DNA from: Porticoccus sp. | Lineage (GTDB): Bacteria > Pseudomonadota > Gammaproteobacteria > Pseudomonadales > Porticoccaceae | Reading direction: 5' to 3' | Assembly (NCBI GenBank): GCA_011049795.1 | Contig: DRHD01000045.1 | Span: 1 to 46,971 of the forward strand | Length of the DNA: 46,971 nucleotides | Shown here: in pieces, positions 34,169 to 43,283 of the stretch | Numbering within the stretch: position 1 is the stretch's first letter | Layout of the letters: every line of letters begins with the position of its first letter | The notes under the pieces: generated by a model | Database searches by the model: none | What the model was told of the DNA's origin: nothing | The model's input: the letters and a program-made list of their open reading frames with translations, nothing else | Program-made: the position numbers and the translations under genes

Positions 34169-35224
34169 ATGGCAGCTGACAAAAAAATTCTGATCATCGG
34201 TCCCTCCTGGGTGGGGGACATGGTGATGGCTCAATCGCTTTTTATTCTTCTCAAGCAGCAATACCCCGATGGCATTATTGATGTATTGGCTCCAGCCTGG
34301 AGTCGACCGATTCTTGCGAGGATGCCAGAGGTTCGCCATGCTATTGATATGCCGGTGGGCCATGGCAGTCTGATGTGGTCGGCCCGGCGTCGTGTGGGTC
34401 GAGAGTTGCGTGCGGAGGGCTATGACCAAGCGATCGTCCTGCCGAACTCCCTAAAGTCAGCATTGATTCCCTGGTTTGCCAGAATTCCCCAGCGCACAGG
34501 CTGGAAAGGGGAAATGCGTTACGGGCTGCTCAATGACCTGCGTGTATTGGACAAGCATCGCTATCCATTAATGGTTCAGCGTTTTGATGCGCTGGCGCTG
34601 CTCAAAGGCGGTGATCTTTCCGAGAAACCACCTGCACCAGCCCTGCATGCAGATATTGAGCGAGTGCCCGATCTGCGTCAGCGGCTTGGTTTGAGCAGTG
34701 AGCGAAAAGTATTGGCTTTGTGTCCGGGTGCAGAATTTGGGCCATCCAAGCGGTGGCCTGAGCAGCATTATGCTGCGGTGGCAGCTCAAAAAATTACAGA
34801 TGGTTGGCAGGTCTGGCTGTTGGGGTCGGCGAAAGATCAGCCAGTAGCCCAATCCATTATTGGTGCATTGCCAATGGAGCAACAGGGGCACTGCCAGAAT
34901 CTGGCTGGCGTAACGGAACTTGAGGATGCCATAGACTTACTGGCCGTTGCCGATGCAGTGGTGAGCAATGATTCCGGGTTAATGCATATTTCTGCTGCAC
35001 TAAGTCGCCCTTTAGTCGTGATCTATGGCTCCACTTCCCCAGAGTTCACGCCTCCCCTGAATGAGCAGGTGGCTATTCTCTCGATACCTGTTGATTGTGG
35101 CCCCTGCTTTAAGCGGGAGTGTCCACTGTCAGACCCTTTGGTGCAGATGAAATGCCTGAAAGATTTGCTGCCTGACCGAGTGATCAGTGCATTGAATAAG
35201 CTATTAGAAGGGAGCGCGGGGTGA
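34169..35224 (+). CDS. waaF: ADP-heptose:LPS heptosyltransferase II
   Basis: A 351-residue GT9 glycosyltransferase that adds the second heptose to the LPS inner core at the inner face of the cytoplasmic membrane, using ADP-heptose. The N-terminal IIGPSWVGDMVMAQSLF motif and the C-terminal VSNDSGLMHISAAL and YGSTSPEFTPPL motifs are typical of WaaF. A PVDCGPCFKRECPL cysteine-containing stretch near the C-terminus is also common. The ATG at 34169 follows AGGAGG. The stop overlaps the waaG start (GTGA). In Pseudomonas waaC usually separates waaF from waaG; here it is absent. Confidence 0.95.
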   Translation: MAADKKILIIGPSWVGDMVMAQSLFILLKQQYPDGIIDVLAPAWSRPILARMPEVRHAIDMPVGHGSLMWSARRRVGRELRAEGYDQAIVLPNSLKSALIPWFARIPQRTGWKGEMRYGLLNDLRVLDKHRYPLMVQRFDALALLKGGDLSEKPPAPALHADIERVPDLRQRLGLSSERKVLALCPGAEFGPSKRWPEQHYAAVAAQKITDGWQVWLLGSAKDQPVAQSIIGALPMEQQGHCQNLAGVTELEDAIDLLAVADAVVSNDSGLMHISAALSRPLVVIYGSTSPEFTPPLNEQVAILSIPVDCGPCFKRECPLSDPLVQMKCLKDLLPDRVISALNKLLEGSAG

Positions 35225-36360
35225 GGCTGGCCTTTTGTCTCTACAAATATTTCCCCTATGGGGGGTTGCAGCGGGATTTTCTGCGTATAGCCGAAGAATG
35301 TTCTGGTCGAGGTCATCAAATCATCGTTTATACACTCAGCTGGGAGGGTGATTGCCCGGGTTGGCTGGAGGTGGTGATTGTGCCAGTGAAGGCGATAAGG
35401 GGACCAAGAAAGTATAGAAAGTTTTCAGGTTGGCTAGCGCGGCGATTAATGCAGAGTCCTGCGGATACGGTGGTGGGTTTCAACAAAATGCCTGGGCTGG
35501 ATGTGTACTATTGTGCTGACCCTTGTTTTGAACATAAATCCCGGCATCTGCGCCGTTGGTGGTATCGGCTCTCTTCCCGCTATCGACATTTCTCTGGCTA
35601 CGAACAGGCCATTTTTAATCCGGGACAGTCGGTTGAAATTTTGATGATTTCGAGTGTGCAGCAAGGTCTGTTTCAGAGGTATTACGGTACTGAGGCATCT
35701 CGCATGACCATGTTGTCCCCGGGGATCAGCCGGAGCCGCTGTGCCCCTGAAAATGCCGCTGAAGTCAGGTCGGAATTTCGTCGTGAATTCGGCCTTGGTG
35801 CCGATGACCTGCTGTTATTGCAGATTGGCTCTGGGTTCCGCACCAAGGGATTGGATCGGAGTCTACGTGGGCTAGCTTCGCTTCCGGATTCGCTGAAAAG
35901 CCGTACCCGGCTGTTTGTCATTGGTCAGGATGACCCTGCCGAATTCAAATCCTTAGCTGATAGTTTGGGAGTGACTAAACAGGTCACCTTTTTCTCCGGT
36001 CGTGACGATGTGCCTCGGTTTTTACAGGGAGCAGATATTCTGATTCACCCGGCCTATGCAGAAAATACCGGCACGGTATTACTGGAAGCGGTGGTTGCTG
36101 GATTGCCGGTATTAGTGACCGATGTCTGCGGTTATGCGCATTATGTTGAGGAGGCGGGCGCAGGTCAGGTTTTACCTTCTCCCTTCTCTCAGGATGCGCT
36201 TAATGCGCAGTTGGTTGAAATGTTGCTGGCAGATAAACAGAAATGGCGGGAAAATGGCCCTATCTTTGCCCATGAGGCAGATATTTACGATATGCCGGTC
36301 AGGGCTGCTGATGTGATAGACCGAGTGCTGGAGAGATCGGATGCTGGAGAGAAAGTGTGA
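35221..36360 (+). CDS. waaG: LPS core glycosyltransferase WaaG
   Basis: A 379-residue GT4 enzyme that adds the first outer-core hexose to heptose II. The N-terminus (LAFCLYKYFPYGGLQRDFLR) carries the WaaG acceptor-side signature. The central LLLQIGSGFRTKGLDRSL begins the donor domain, and the GT4 EX7E-type motif lies in HPAYAENTGTVLLEAVVAGL. The GTG start overlaps the waaF stop by four bases and its own stop overlaps waaP in the same way (GTGA), so three core genes are translationally coupled. The donor sugar, usually glucose or galactosamine, cannot be read directly. Confidence 0.94.
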   Translation: MRLAFCLYKYFPYGGLQRDFLRIAEECSGRGHQIIVYTLSWEGDCPGWLEVVIVPVKAIRGPRKYRKFSGWLARRLMQSPADTVVGFNKMPGLDVYYCADPCFEHKSRHLRRWWYRLSSRYRHFSGYEQAIFNPGQSVEILMISSVQQGLFQRYYGTEASRMTMLSPGISRSRCAPENAAEVRSEFRREFGLGADDLLLLQIGSGFRTKGLDRSLRGLASLPDSLKSRTRLFVIGQDDPAEFKSLADSLGVTKQVTFFSGRDDVPRFLQGADILIHPAYAENTGTVLLEAVVAGLPVLVTDVCGYAHYVEEAGAGQVLPSPFSQDALNAQLVEMLLADKQKWRENGPIFAHEADIYDMPVRAADVIDRVLERSDAGEKV

Positions 36361-37172
36361 AATTATTTCTGGCTGAACCCTTTGCATCCCGTTGGGCTGA
36401 TAGCGATCCTTTTGAAGCAGCATTTTCGCTAACGGGGGAGGTCTACCGGGATATGGGTGATCGATGCACCACCCGTTTTGAATTTGATGCCAAGGCTTAT
36501 TTTGTAAAAACCCATGCTGGTGTGGGTTTTGGTGAAATTCTGAAAAACCTGCTTTATCTGCGTATTCCCGTGCTGGGTGCAGAAAATGAATATCGTGCCA
36601 TCGAGAAGCTGCAAGAGCTGGGTGTGGATACCATGACACCAGTCGCATTTGGCCGACAAGGTTCTAATCCTGCAAGTGAGAAATCCTTTCTGATTACTGA
36701 GGCGCTAGAGCCCACCGAACCCTTGGATGAATATTGTAATCCACAGGTGTTGGCTGCGATGGGAGTGACAGAGAGGCGTGCACTGGTAAGGCGACTGGCA
36801 AAAGTTTCTCGGATGCTACATGACAATGGTGTTAATCATCGGGACTATTACCTTTGTCATTTTCTGCTGGATACCTCTGATCGTTATGCCGGTGTGCCGG
36901 TATCTCAGCGGCCGATTTATGTGATTGATCTTCACCGGATGCAAATTCGGCATCGCACCCCCCGTCGTTGGCGAGAAAAAGATTTGTCAGCACTGTATTA
37001 CTCAGCAAGGCGGGTGGGGTTTGATCAACGTGATGCACTTTGTTTTATCCGCGAATATAAGCAGCAATCGTTACGACAGGCCCTCGATGAGGGAAAAGAT
37101 ATTTGGTCTTCAGTTGTGCTTGAGGCCGACAAGCTTCATAAGAAGGGTATCCGAAAGGGGTATCACAGTTAA
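36357..37172 (+). CDS. waaP: LPS heptose I kinase WaaP
   Basis: A 271-residue kinase of eukaryotic-like fold that phosphorylates heptose I of the LPS inner core. Inner-core phosphate is bridged by divalent cations and is essential in Pseudomonas. The catalytic loop HRDYYLCHF has HRD at 161-163 and the metal-binding Asp191 lies in VIDLHRM. The N-terminal strand FVKTHAGVGFGE carries the ATP-side lysine. Length matches WaaP (about 265-268). The GTG start overlaps the waaG stop. A gap of 88 bases with no clear signal follows before the next kinase-like gene. Confidence 0.95.
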   Translation: MKLFLAEPFASRWADSDPFEAAFSLTGEVYRDMGDRCTTRFEFDAKAYFVKTHAGVGFGEILKNLLYLRIPVLGAENEYRAIEKLQELGVDTMTPVAFGRQGSNPASEKSFLITEALEPTEPLDEYCNPQVLAAMGVTERRALVRRLAKVSRMLHDNGVNHRDYYLCHFLLDTSDRYAGVPVSQRPIYVIDLHRMQIRHRTPRRWREKDLSALYYSARRVGFDQRDALCFIREYKQQSLRQALDEGKDIWSSVVLEADKLHKKGIRKGYHS

Positions 37173-37260
37173 GGCGGCGTGTTGAAGGTGTTAGTGACGC
37201 TTTTTACCGCAAGGCACCATTTATCGTAAGGCGCAATGTACATGAGTGAGAGTTAGAGTA

Positions 37261-38022
37261 ATGGAAAGGCAATTTTTTCATCTAGATGATAGTTGTGCCG
37301 AGTTATTTCGTGCCAACGGCCTGGATAGTTTTGAGGCGTTGTGGAATGCCGAGGTCAAGATTGTCGATGACCCCAATGTGGGCCGAGGTGGTCATAGTGA
37401 CGTGGGCATCTTTTCTCTCACTGATTCTGAAACACAGGTTGAGAAACAGTTTTATCTGAAGCGACAGGAAAACCATAATTGCCGAACATTAAAGAGTCCT
37501 TTGCAAGGCATTCCGCTGGCGATGAGAGAACTTCTAAATATTCGTCAGTTAGAAGAAGGCGGCATTTTGACCATGGATGTTGCTTGTTATGGTAGAGATA
37601 AGAAAAATACTGATCGAGCAATATTGGTTACTTGTGCGCTAGATGGTTATCAGCCGATGTCTCCATGGTTGGAGCAGACAGTTTCTCCGGTTGAAAGGAA
37701 GCATGGTTTACAGGTGTTGGGTAGACTGGTTGGACGTTTGCACGCTATGGGGTTGAGGCATGGTTGTCTGTACACCAAGCACATTTACTTTTCCTGTTCT
37801 GAACCGGATGACATAAGGCTTATCGACCTTGAAAAGTGCAGGCGTATAATATCAAAGGAGCGTGGCCCAAAAGAGCTGGCGACCCTGTTTCGTAACACCG
37901 GTGAGCTAACGCCTGAAGACCGCCAGCAGTTTCTAGAAGCGTATATTGAAACCTCTCCCGTTCGCTGGTCTCTCCTCACTTTAGAGAAAAAAGTGGCCGA
38001 TAAAATTATGGCAAAAGGGTAG
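37261..38022 (+). CDS. InaA/WaaP-like protein lacking the catalytic Asp, probable pseudokinase
   Basis: A 253-residue protein of the lipopolysaccharide kinase (InaA/WaaP) group. The lysine strand (FYLKRQEN) and the downstream metal Asp189 (LIDLEKC) are present. The catalytic loop reads HGCLYTKH (H167-G-C169) where active kinases have HxD, so the catalytic base is replaced by Cys. Related genes stand at this place in Pseudomonas core loci, and some InaA proteins share a degenerate loop. It may regulate or scaffold the true LPS kinases, or use an altered mechanism. I start at ATG 37261; a GTG at 37246 is in frame. The stop is seven bases before the next kinase gene. Confidence 0.82.
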   Translation: MERQFFHLDDSCAELFRANGLDSFEALWNAEVKIVDDPNVGRGGHSDVGIFSLTDSETQVEKQFYLKRQENHNCRTLKSPLQGIPLAMRELLNIRQLEEGGILTMDVACYGRDKKNTDRAILVTCALDGYQPMSPWLEQTVSPVERKHGLQVLGRLVGRLHAMGLRHGCLYTKHIYFSCSEPDDIRLIDLEKCRRIISKERGPKELATLFRNTGELTPEDRQQFLEAYIETSPVRWSLLTLEKKVADKIMAKG

Positions 38023-38029
38023 GTTCAGG

Positions 38030-39442
38030 GTGGCTGTGCTGCTAACACTTCCGCAACTACAGCAGGCGGGTCAAGGGCTGTCAGCACCATTCCAGCTAGC
38101 GGTGCCCGGTCATGAAACGTTAGTCTGTGAGGAAGTTTATCGCCATCTGCCCGGTAAGCGTCTGGCATTTCGTGCCCATTGGGGTGGCGCGATGGTGCTG
38201 GTCAAACTGTTCTTCCAGAGAAAATATTTTGACCGTGAACGAGCTGGGTTGAAAGCTATGGCTGAGGCCGGCGTGCCTTGCCCAAAGGAAGTATGGAGTC
38301 TGGTTGATGATGATGGTGGTTATTTTCTTGCCACTGAGTTTCTTGATGCTGCTGTCAGTTTGCAGGCCTGCTATCAGGGTTTATCTCTCAGCCAGTTAAA
38401 GCAGTTACTACGAGATGCGCTGGGTCTGATTAGTCAGTTGCATCGTGCCGGCTGGATGCAGGCAGACATTCATCTGGATAACTTTCTGCTTAGCCAGGGG
38501 GTGCTCCATGTGATTGATGGTGGTGGTATCGAACCATTGCGCAGTCCTTTGAATAACCTGGGGCTGTTCTTTGCCCAGATGACACCCGACTACGATGAGC
38601 TGGTGTCAGAGGTGATAGATGCCTATGGCGACAAAGCTCCCCTATTTGAAGATATCCTGTCTGCCATTATTCGTATGCGAGAGTGGCGGATTAAACATTA
38701 CCTGGCTAAAAGCACCCGTTCATGCTCCCAGTTTGAGGTGACTCGATCACCGGATGCTTTTGTGGCAATGGCGCGTTCCCAGAAGAGCGACAAATTGTGT
38801 CGGTTAATGGATGAGCCAGAGGTTGCTATTGGGCATGCTCAGTTTCTCAAGCGTGGTAATACTGCAACAGTGGTTAAGGTCTCTGGGGATAGTGGCGACT
38901 GGGTTTTGAAGCGCTACAATATTAAGAATTTTTGGCATGGGTTGAGTCGTTGTTTTAGGTCTAGTCGGGCCTGGGTTTCCTGGGAGAGTGCCCATCGGTT
39001 AGAATTGCTCGGTATTGCTACACCCACACCCTTGGCCATGCGGGAAAATCGCGCCGGACCATTCCGCCGTGAGGCATACCTGGTGACAGAGTGTGCGGTA
39101 GGCGACAATTTACAGACTTGGCTGTTGAAACAGAGTGATACTCAGGTGCCGGAGTGGCTTAATCTTGAGGTGCATCGCTTATTTGACATTCTGTGGCGTA
39201 GTACAGTGAGCCATGGGGATATGAAGGCCACTAATCTGATTGTCTCAGGCGAGCAGCTTCAGGTGATTGACCTGGATGCGGTGCGGTGGCATCGATACAA
39301 GGCATCGTTTGTAAAGGCCTATAGCCGAGATTTACAGCGGTTTATGGATAACTGGCAAGGAAAGACTTGGCAGCATTTCGAACAATTACTACGCCCCTTT
39401 GCCCAGAGAGCGGGTATTACACTTATTAATAAACAGGTTTAA
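38030..39442 (+). CDS. Tandem-domain LPS kinase-like protein
   Basis: A 470-residue protein carrying two kinase-like folds. Domain 1 (about 30-235) has a lysine strand VLVKLFFQRK, a catalytic loop QADIHLDNFLL (Asp146, Asn151) and a metal-site variant DGGG (Asp163). Domain 2 (about 270-465) has WVLKRYN, the full HGDMKATNLIV loop (His395, Asp397) and DLDAV (Asp414). Both therefore keep the catalytic Asp, domain 2 with the cleaner motif. Two-domain kinases of this sort occur in the Pseudomonas core cluster and are thought to add further core phosphates. The GTG start at 38030 has only a weak ribosome-binding site. The next gene starts 16 bases downstream. Confidence 0.85.
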   Translation: MAVLLTLPQLQQAGQGLSAPFQLAVPGHETLVCEEVYRHLPGKRLAFRAHWGGAMVLVKLFFQRKYFDRERAGLKAMAEAGVPCPKEVWSLVDDDGGYFLATEFLDAAVSLQACYQGLSLSQLKQLLRDALGLISQLHRAGWMQADIHLDNFLLSQGVLHVIDGGGIEPLRSPLNNLGLFFAQMTPDYDELVSEVIDAYGDKAPLFEDILSAIIRMREWRIKHYLAKSTRSCSQFEVTRSPDAFVAMARSQKSDKLCRLMDEPEVAIGHAQFLKRGNTATVVKVSGDSGDWVLKRYNIKNFWHGLSRCFRSSRAWVSWESAHRLELLGIATPTPLAMRENRAGPFRREAYLVTECAVGDNLQTWLLKQSDTQVPEWLNLEVHRLFDILWRSTVSHGDMKATNLIVSGEQLQVIDLDAVRWHRYKASFVKAYSRDLQRFMDNWQGKTWQHFEQLLRPFAQRAGITLINKQV

Positions 39443-39458
39443 TAAAAAAGGTTTAACT

Positions 39459-41204
39459 GTGTCTACAATTGTTCTCGGTATTTCCGGTGCGTTGAATCAT
39501 GATCCCTCCGCCGCACTCTATGTTGATGAAAAGCTGGTGGCGGCAGCAGAAGAAGAACGCTTTATTCGCGATAAGCATGCCAAAGGGAAAATGCCCTTTG
39601 AGGCAGCAAAATTCTGCCTGGAATATGCGGGCATCAAGCCCGAGGCGGTTGATGTGGTGGCCGTACCATTCGCACCTATTTCTATTTTTTCCAAAGCCCG
39701 CTGGCACTTTGCCAGGCGCTACTGGTATGCCCCCGATAGAGCTTTAGATGCCCTGTTGAATGGCAATCGTCGTTACCGTCGATATCGTGACAGGGTATTT
39801 GCTCTGTTGCGTGATTTGGGTATCGACCCCAATAAAGTTGAATTTGAGTCCGTTGAGCATCACCTGGCCCACGCCTCTAGTGCCTACCACCTGAGTGGTT
39901 TTAAAGAGAAAACAGCCATCATGGGCGTGGATGGTAAGGGTGAATATGCCACCACATTTTTTGGTTATGGAGAAAATGGCAAAATTCACAAAATTAAGGA
40001 ATTTTACGATCCTGATTCTCTGGGCGGCCTCTATGGGGCGATTACAGAATATCTTGGTTTTGAGATGCTTGATGGCGAGTACAAAGTTATGGGTATGGCT
40101 CCCTATGGCGATCCTACCAAGTACGACTTTTCGCGGTTAATTGACTTCGATGGCAAGGATTTTCAAATTAATACCAAGCTGGTAAACACCGTTGGTCTAA
40201 GGCGGCATAAGCAAGATGGCGCTGCGTTCTATTTCAGCCCCAAACTTATTGAGTGGCTTGGTCCCAAGCGTGAGGGGGATATCGCCGATGAGCCTTACAT
40301 TGACTACGCTGCGACCATCCAGGCGTTATTTGAAGAAGTTGTTCTGAAGCTGATGGACCATTACTTGGGTGACATCTTGCGTGAGACTGGCAAGTTGGCA
40401 TTTGCTGGCGGTGGGGCGCTTAACGTCAAATTAAATCAGAAGATTATTGCCCGGGATGATGTAAAAGAGCTCTATGTGCAGCCAGCCTCAGGTGATGCCG
40501 GGACTGCCGTTGGTGCCGCGTCCTATGCGCTGATGAAGCGAGGGATTCAGCCAGAGAAAATGGAGCATGTTTATCTTGGGCCGGAATACACTAACGAAGA
40601 GTGTATAAAAGCCTGTGAAGAGCACTCAGAAGCGCCTGCTTATGAGGTGATTGATCAGGTGCCACAGCGTATTGCCAAGATTCTGGCTGATGGTAATCCT
40701 GTTGCCTGGTTTCAGGGGCGTATGGAATTTGGGCCTAGAGCCTTGGGTGGACGTTCCATTGTGGGGTGCCCCAGTTCCAAGGGTGTAGCCGCTCGTATTA
40801 ATGAGCAAATCAAATTTCGCGAACGTTGGCGCCCGTTTTGCCCCAGCATGCTTGATCGGGTGGCTCCTGAAATGTTCAAGAGTGATCATCCGGCGCCCTT
40901 TATGACCTTTACGTTTGAAGTGAATGAGGAGTGGAAAACCCGGGTGCCAGAAGTGGTTCATGAGGATGGGACAGCTCGCGCTCAAGCACTCAAGAAAGAA
41001 TTTAATCCTCGCTACTATGAGCTGATGGAGGAGATGGAAAAACTCACTGGTAATGGTGTGGTGCTTAATACTTCCCTAAACCGCCGTGGTGAGCCGATGA
41101 TTTGTTCACCTACCGATGCGCTGAATATGTTCTTTGGGTCGGATTTGGAGTACCTGATTATGGAGGATATATTGGTGTGTAAGAAAGAAACACCGCTGGT
41201 TTGA
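39459..41204 (+). CDS. Carbamoyltransferase of the LPS core (WapO-like)
   Basis: A 581-residue enzyme of the NodU/CmcH/TobZ family, which moves a carbamoyl group from carbamoyl phosphate through an adenylate intermediate to a sugar hydroxyl. The N-terminal YrdC/Kae1-like part has GISGALNHDPSAALYVD and EHHLAHASSAYHLSGF, holding iron-binding histidines. The C-terminal domain has GGALNVKLNQKI, PASGDAGTAVGAA and MEFGPRALGGRSIVGCP. In Pseudomonas the gene at this place (wapO) carbamoylates heptose II. I start at GTG 39459, seven bases after AAGG and directly before the conserved strand; the frame runs further upstream into the kinase gene. The stop overlaps the next start. Confidence 0.93.
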   Translation: MSTIVLGISGALNHDPSAALYVDEKLVAAAEEERFIRDKHAKGKMPFEAAKFCLEYAGIKPEAVDVVAVPFAPISIFSKARWHFARRYWYAPDRALDALLNGNRRYRRYRDRVFALLRDLGIDPNKVEFESVEHHLAHASSAYHLSGFKEKTAIMGVDGKGEYATTFFGYGENGKIHKIKEFYDPDSLGGLYGAITEYLGFEMLDGEYKVMGMAPYGDPTKYDFSRLIDFDGKDFQINTKLVNTVGLRRHKQDGAAFYFSPKLIEWLGPKREGDIADEPYIDYAATIQALFEEVVLKLMDHYLGDILRETGKLAFAGGGALNVKLNQKIIARDDVKELYVQPASGDAGTAVGAASYALMKRGIQPEKMEHVYLGPEYTNEECIKACEEHSEAPAYEVIDQVPQRIAKILADGNPVAWFQGRMEFGPRALGGRSIVGCPSSKGVAARINEQIKFRERWRPFCPSMLDRVAPEMFKSDHPAPFMTFTFEVNEEWKTRVPEVVHEDGTARAQALKKEFNPRYYELMEEMEKLTGNGVVLNTSLNRRGEPMICSPTDALNMFFGSDLEYLIMEDILVCKKETPLV

Positions 41205-41913
41205 TGAAGATCTCTTCTTTGTTATCGAGATTCAGGCCTAATGAAAAGCATTCATTACCATTAAGCTCGAACCCTCTTTTGGCGAGAATGCAGCAAAAGA
41301 GAATTTATGCTCGGCGTATGAGTACACTAGAGTGTTTCGCTACAAAAAAAGCAATTTTCATTCATATCCCTAAGACGGCAGGAAAAGTATTTGTAAAAAT
41401 ATTTTTCATGTAAAGAGTCTGGGGCATATGCCATATGTTTGGTGTCAGGGGGTAGCGCCAGAGCAGTGTTCGGAATATTTAACATTTTCAGTTGTTAGAA
41501 ATCCGTGGGACAGAGTGGTCTCCGCATACCATTACCTTCTAAGTGGTGGCGCAAATAAGAGAGATCTGGGGCTGTCTGAAATAGTTGGAAAGTATGAAGG
41601 GTTTGATGATTTTGTTAGAAGGTGGATGTGTAAAGAAAACATAGAAAATCACATTCATTTTATACCTCAGTATCATTTTATAGAAAACCAGCATGGGCCC
41701 GTGGATATAGATTACATTGGCAGGTTTGGAACATTGCAAAGTGATATAAATAAGGTGGTTGGTAGTCTAAAAAGTATGCGGTCATCATTGGTTTTAGAAG
41801 AAACAAATTCTAGTGATAGAGGAGACTATAGGGATTACTATAGTTCTGAATCTAAGAAAATAGTGGAAGATTTGTATTCTAGGGATGTCAGTGAATTTAG
41901 TTATTGTTTTTAG
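41204..41913 (+). pseudogene. Frameshifted sulfotransferase-family protein
   Basis: The ATG overlaps the carbamoyltransferase stop (TGATG). The first frame reads through the PAPS-binding 5'-phosphosulfate motif (FIHIPKTAGK) and then stops at 41411-41413. The second frame, from about 41380, continues as KSICKNIFHVKSLGHMPYVW and contains the 3'-phosphate motif SVVRNPWDRVVSAYHYL, ending at 41913. Adding one A to the AAAA run at 41383-41386 (in GGAAAAGT) joins the two into one protein of about 236 residues of the sulfotransferase family 2 type. Such enzymes move sulfate from PAPS to sugars. As read, the gene is broken by a single-base deletion; a sequencing error or -1 slippage are alternatives. 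Confidence 0.85.
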
Positions 41914-41919
41914 TTTGAT

Positions 41920-43023
41920 ATGAAGAAAAAAATCCTACAGATTTGTCATGGATATTCACCTCCTTTTGGTGATGTTGCTAGACAATGGGCGCGTCTATTT
42001 GATGGCAGGGAGTGCGAGTTAACCACTGTTTTCTTGACTGGGAAAAAAGATGATTTTGTCGCTAATAATGTGGGTGGCGAGGTAATTTTTTTTGAATACT
42101 CCTCCAAGGATTTACGTGGTTTAAAGAGGAAGCAGGTGCAACGCATCAGGGCTCTTCATTTACAAAATAACTATGACTTTTGTGTGGCGCACCGATACAA
42201 ATCAATATTTGTGGCTTTGGCTATCAGCGGGTTAAAAGTGGTTGGTGTTAACCATGCCTATGGGGTCTACGATAGATGGTTGCGTAGAGTGCTTGTTATG
42301 CGTAAAAAGAGCCAGTTGATATTGGTAGGTGTTTCTAACGCGATAAGAGACGATATCCGGAAGGCGTTGCCATCCTTTCCGACAGAACAAATACAAACTG
42401 TATATAACCGTATCAATGTCGAAGCCATAAGTGCGGCACAGATTGACAGGTCTTCTGCGAGAGAATTTCTAGGGGTTTCCAGCGACAGCTATGTTTTTGG
42501 TACTGTTGGGCGACTTCACCCAGATAAAGATTACAAGACCCTGCTTTCTGGTTTTGCTCGGGTTTCGGAAGATATACCTAATGCCTGTTTAGTAATCATT
42601 GGTCAGGGTGCCTTGGAATCACAGCTCAAGTCTCAGGCAGAAACACTGAATATCAGTGATAAAGTACACTTTCTCGGCTTCGTTAAAGATGCCTATCGTT
42701 ACTTTAAGGCTTTTGATAGCTTTGTGTTAAGTTCTGACCATGAGCCATTTGGTATGGTGTTACTTGAGGCGATGGTGGCGGGACTACCCATTGCTTACAG
42801 TAATTGTGGTGGAAGCCCTGAAGTTGTGGGTTCATTAGGCATCTCTTTCGAGGTGAATAATCCGGAGAAGTTATCTGAAGCCCTTTTGCGGCTCTACAGT
42901 AATCAGCATGGTGTTGAATATGATCAGTTGAATCAGCGTGTCAGTAATTATTTTTCGGATGAGGCAGTTTGTGACGTATTTTGGGGTATGCCTGCGCTAA
43001 AAATATTATTGTTTGAGGGCTGA
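41920..43023 (+). CDS. GT4-family glycosyltransferase, LPS outer core
   Basis: A 367-residue GT-B glycosyltransferase. The N-terminal acceptor half begins ILQICHGYSPPFGDVARQWA; the donor half has FGTVGRLHPDKDYKTLLSGF and the GT4 motif SSDHEPFGMVLLEAMVAGLP with the two glutamates of EX7E. It lies just after the broken sulfotransferase and two genes after the carbamoyltransferase, where Pseudomonas has the core glycosyltransferase WapH, so an outer-core role is likely. The sugar is unknown. The DNA is AT-richer than the proximal core genes and the last residues (VFWGMPALKILLFEG) look unlike a typical GT4 end, so the 3' end may have been altered. Confidence 0.85.
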   Translation: MKKKILQICHGYSPPFGDVARQWARLFDGRECELTTVFLTGKKDDFVANNVGGEVIFFEYSSKDLRGLKRKQVQRIRALHLQNNYDFCVAHRYKSIFVALAISGLKVVGVNHAYGVYDRWLRRVLVMRKKSQLILVGVSNAIRDDIRKALPSFPTEQIQTVYNRINVEAISAAQIDRSSAREFLGVSSDSYVFGTVGRLHPDKDYKTLLSGFARVSEDIPNACLVIIGQGALESQLKSQAETLNISDKVHFLGFVKDAYRYFKAFDSFVLSSDHEPFGMVLLEAMVAGLPIAYSNCGGSPEVVGSLGISFEVNNPEKLSEALLRLYSNQHGVEYDQLNQRVSNYFSDEAVCDVFWGMPALKILLFEG

Positions 43024-43083
43024 ATAATCATTTTTTAGATGGTTTGAGTTAATTTAAATGGGAAGATCGGTGGCAGCTAAGTT

Positions 43084-43239
43084 TTGAAAAAAACTAATTT
43101 TTATCCTATCATCTTCCCTATAGTAGATTGGGCAAAAAAGAGGGTAATGATCATTCCTATACTTGACCAAAAAGACAAATATTCGAATGTCAAAGGGCTT
43201 CAGCTTGATGCCCTCCTAAAGCTCAATGCACACCCATGA
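43084..43239 (+). other. Short ORF or gene remnant in the gap between two glycosyltransferases
   Basis: A 51-codon frame runs from TTG 43084 to TGA 43239 (ATG 43147 also in frame, preceded by GAGGGT). Its translation has ordinary composition (NFYPIIFPIVDWAKKRV, then KYSNVKGLQLDALLKLNAHP) but I recognise no family and see no good ribosome-binding site for the TTG. The remaining gap (43024-43283) is AT-rich and holds nothing else I can name. It may be the tail of a decayed LPS gene. Confidence 0.25.
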
Positions 43240-43283
43240 AGAGAAAATGTTAAAGAGTATACTTAAATGAATGCAGTTGACCG

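Noticed and set aside
41380..41390. Programmed -1 frameshifting to express the sulfotransferase
   Set aside because: In the reading frame the sequence is GCA GGA AAA GTA, which does not fit the X_XXY_YYZ slippery pattern, and no downstream pseudoknot is evident. A one-base indel is simpler.
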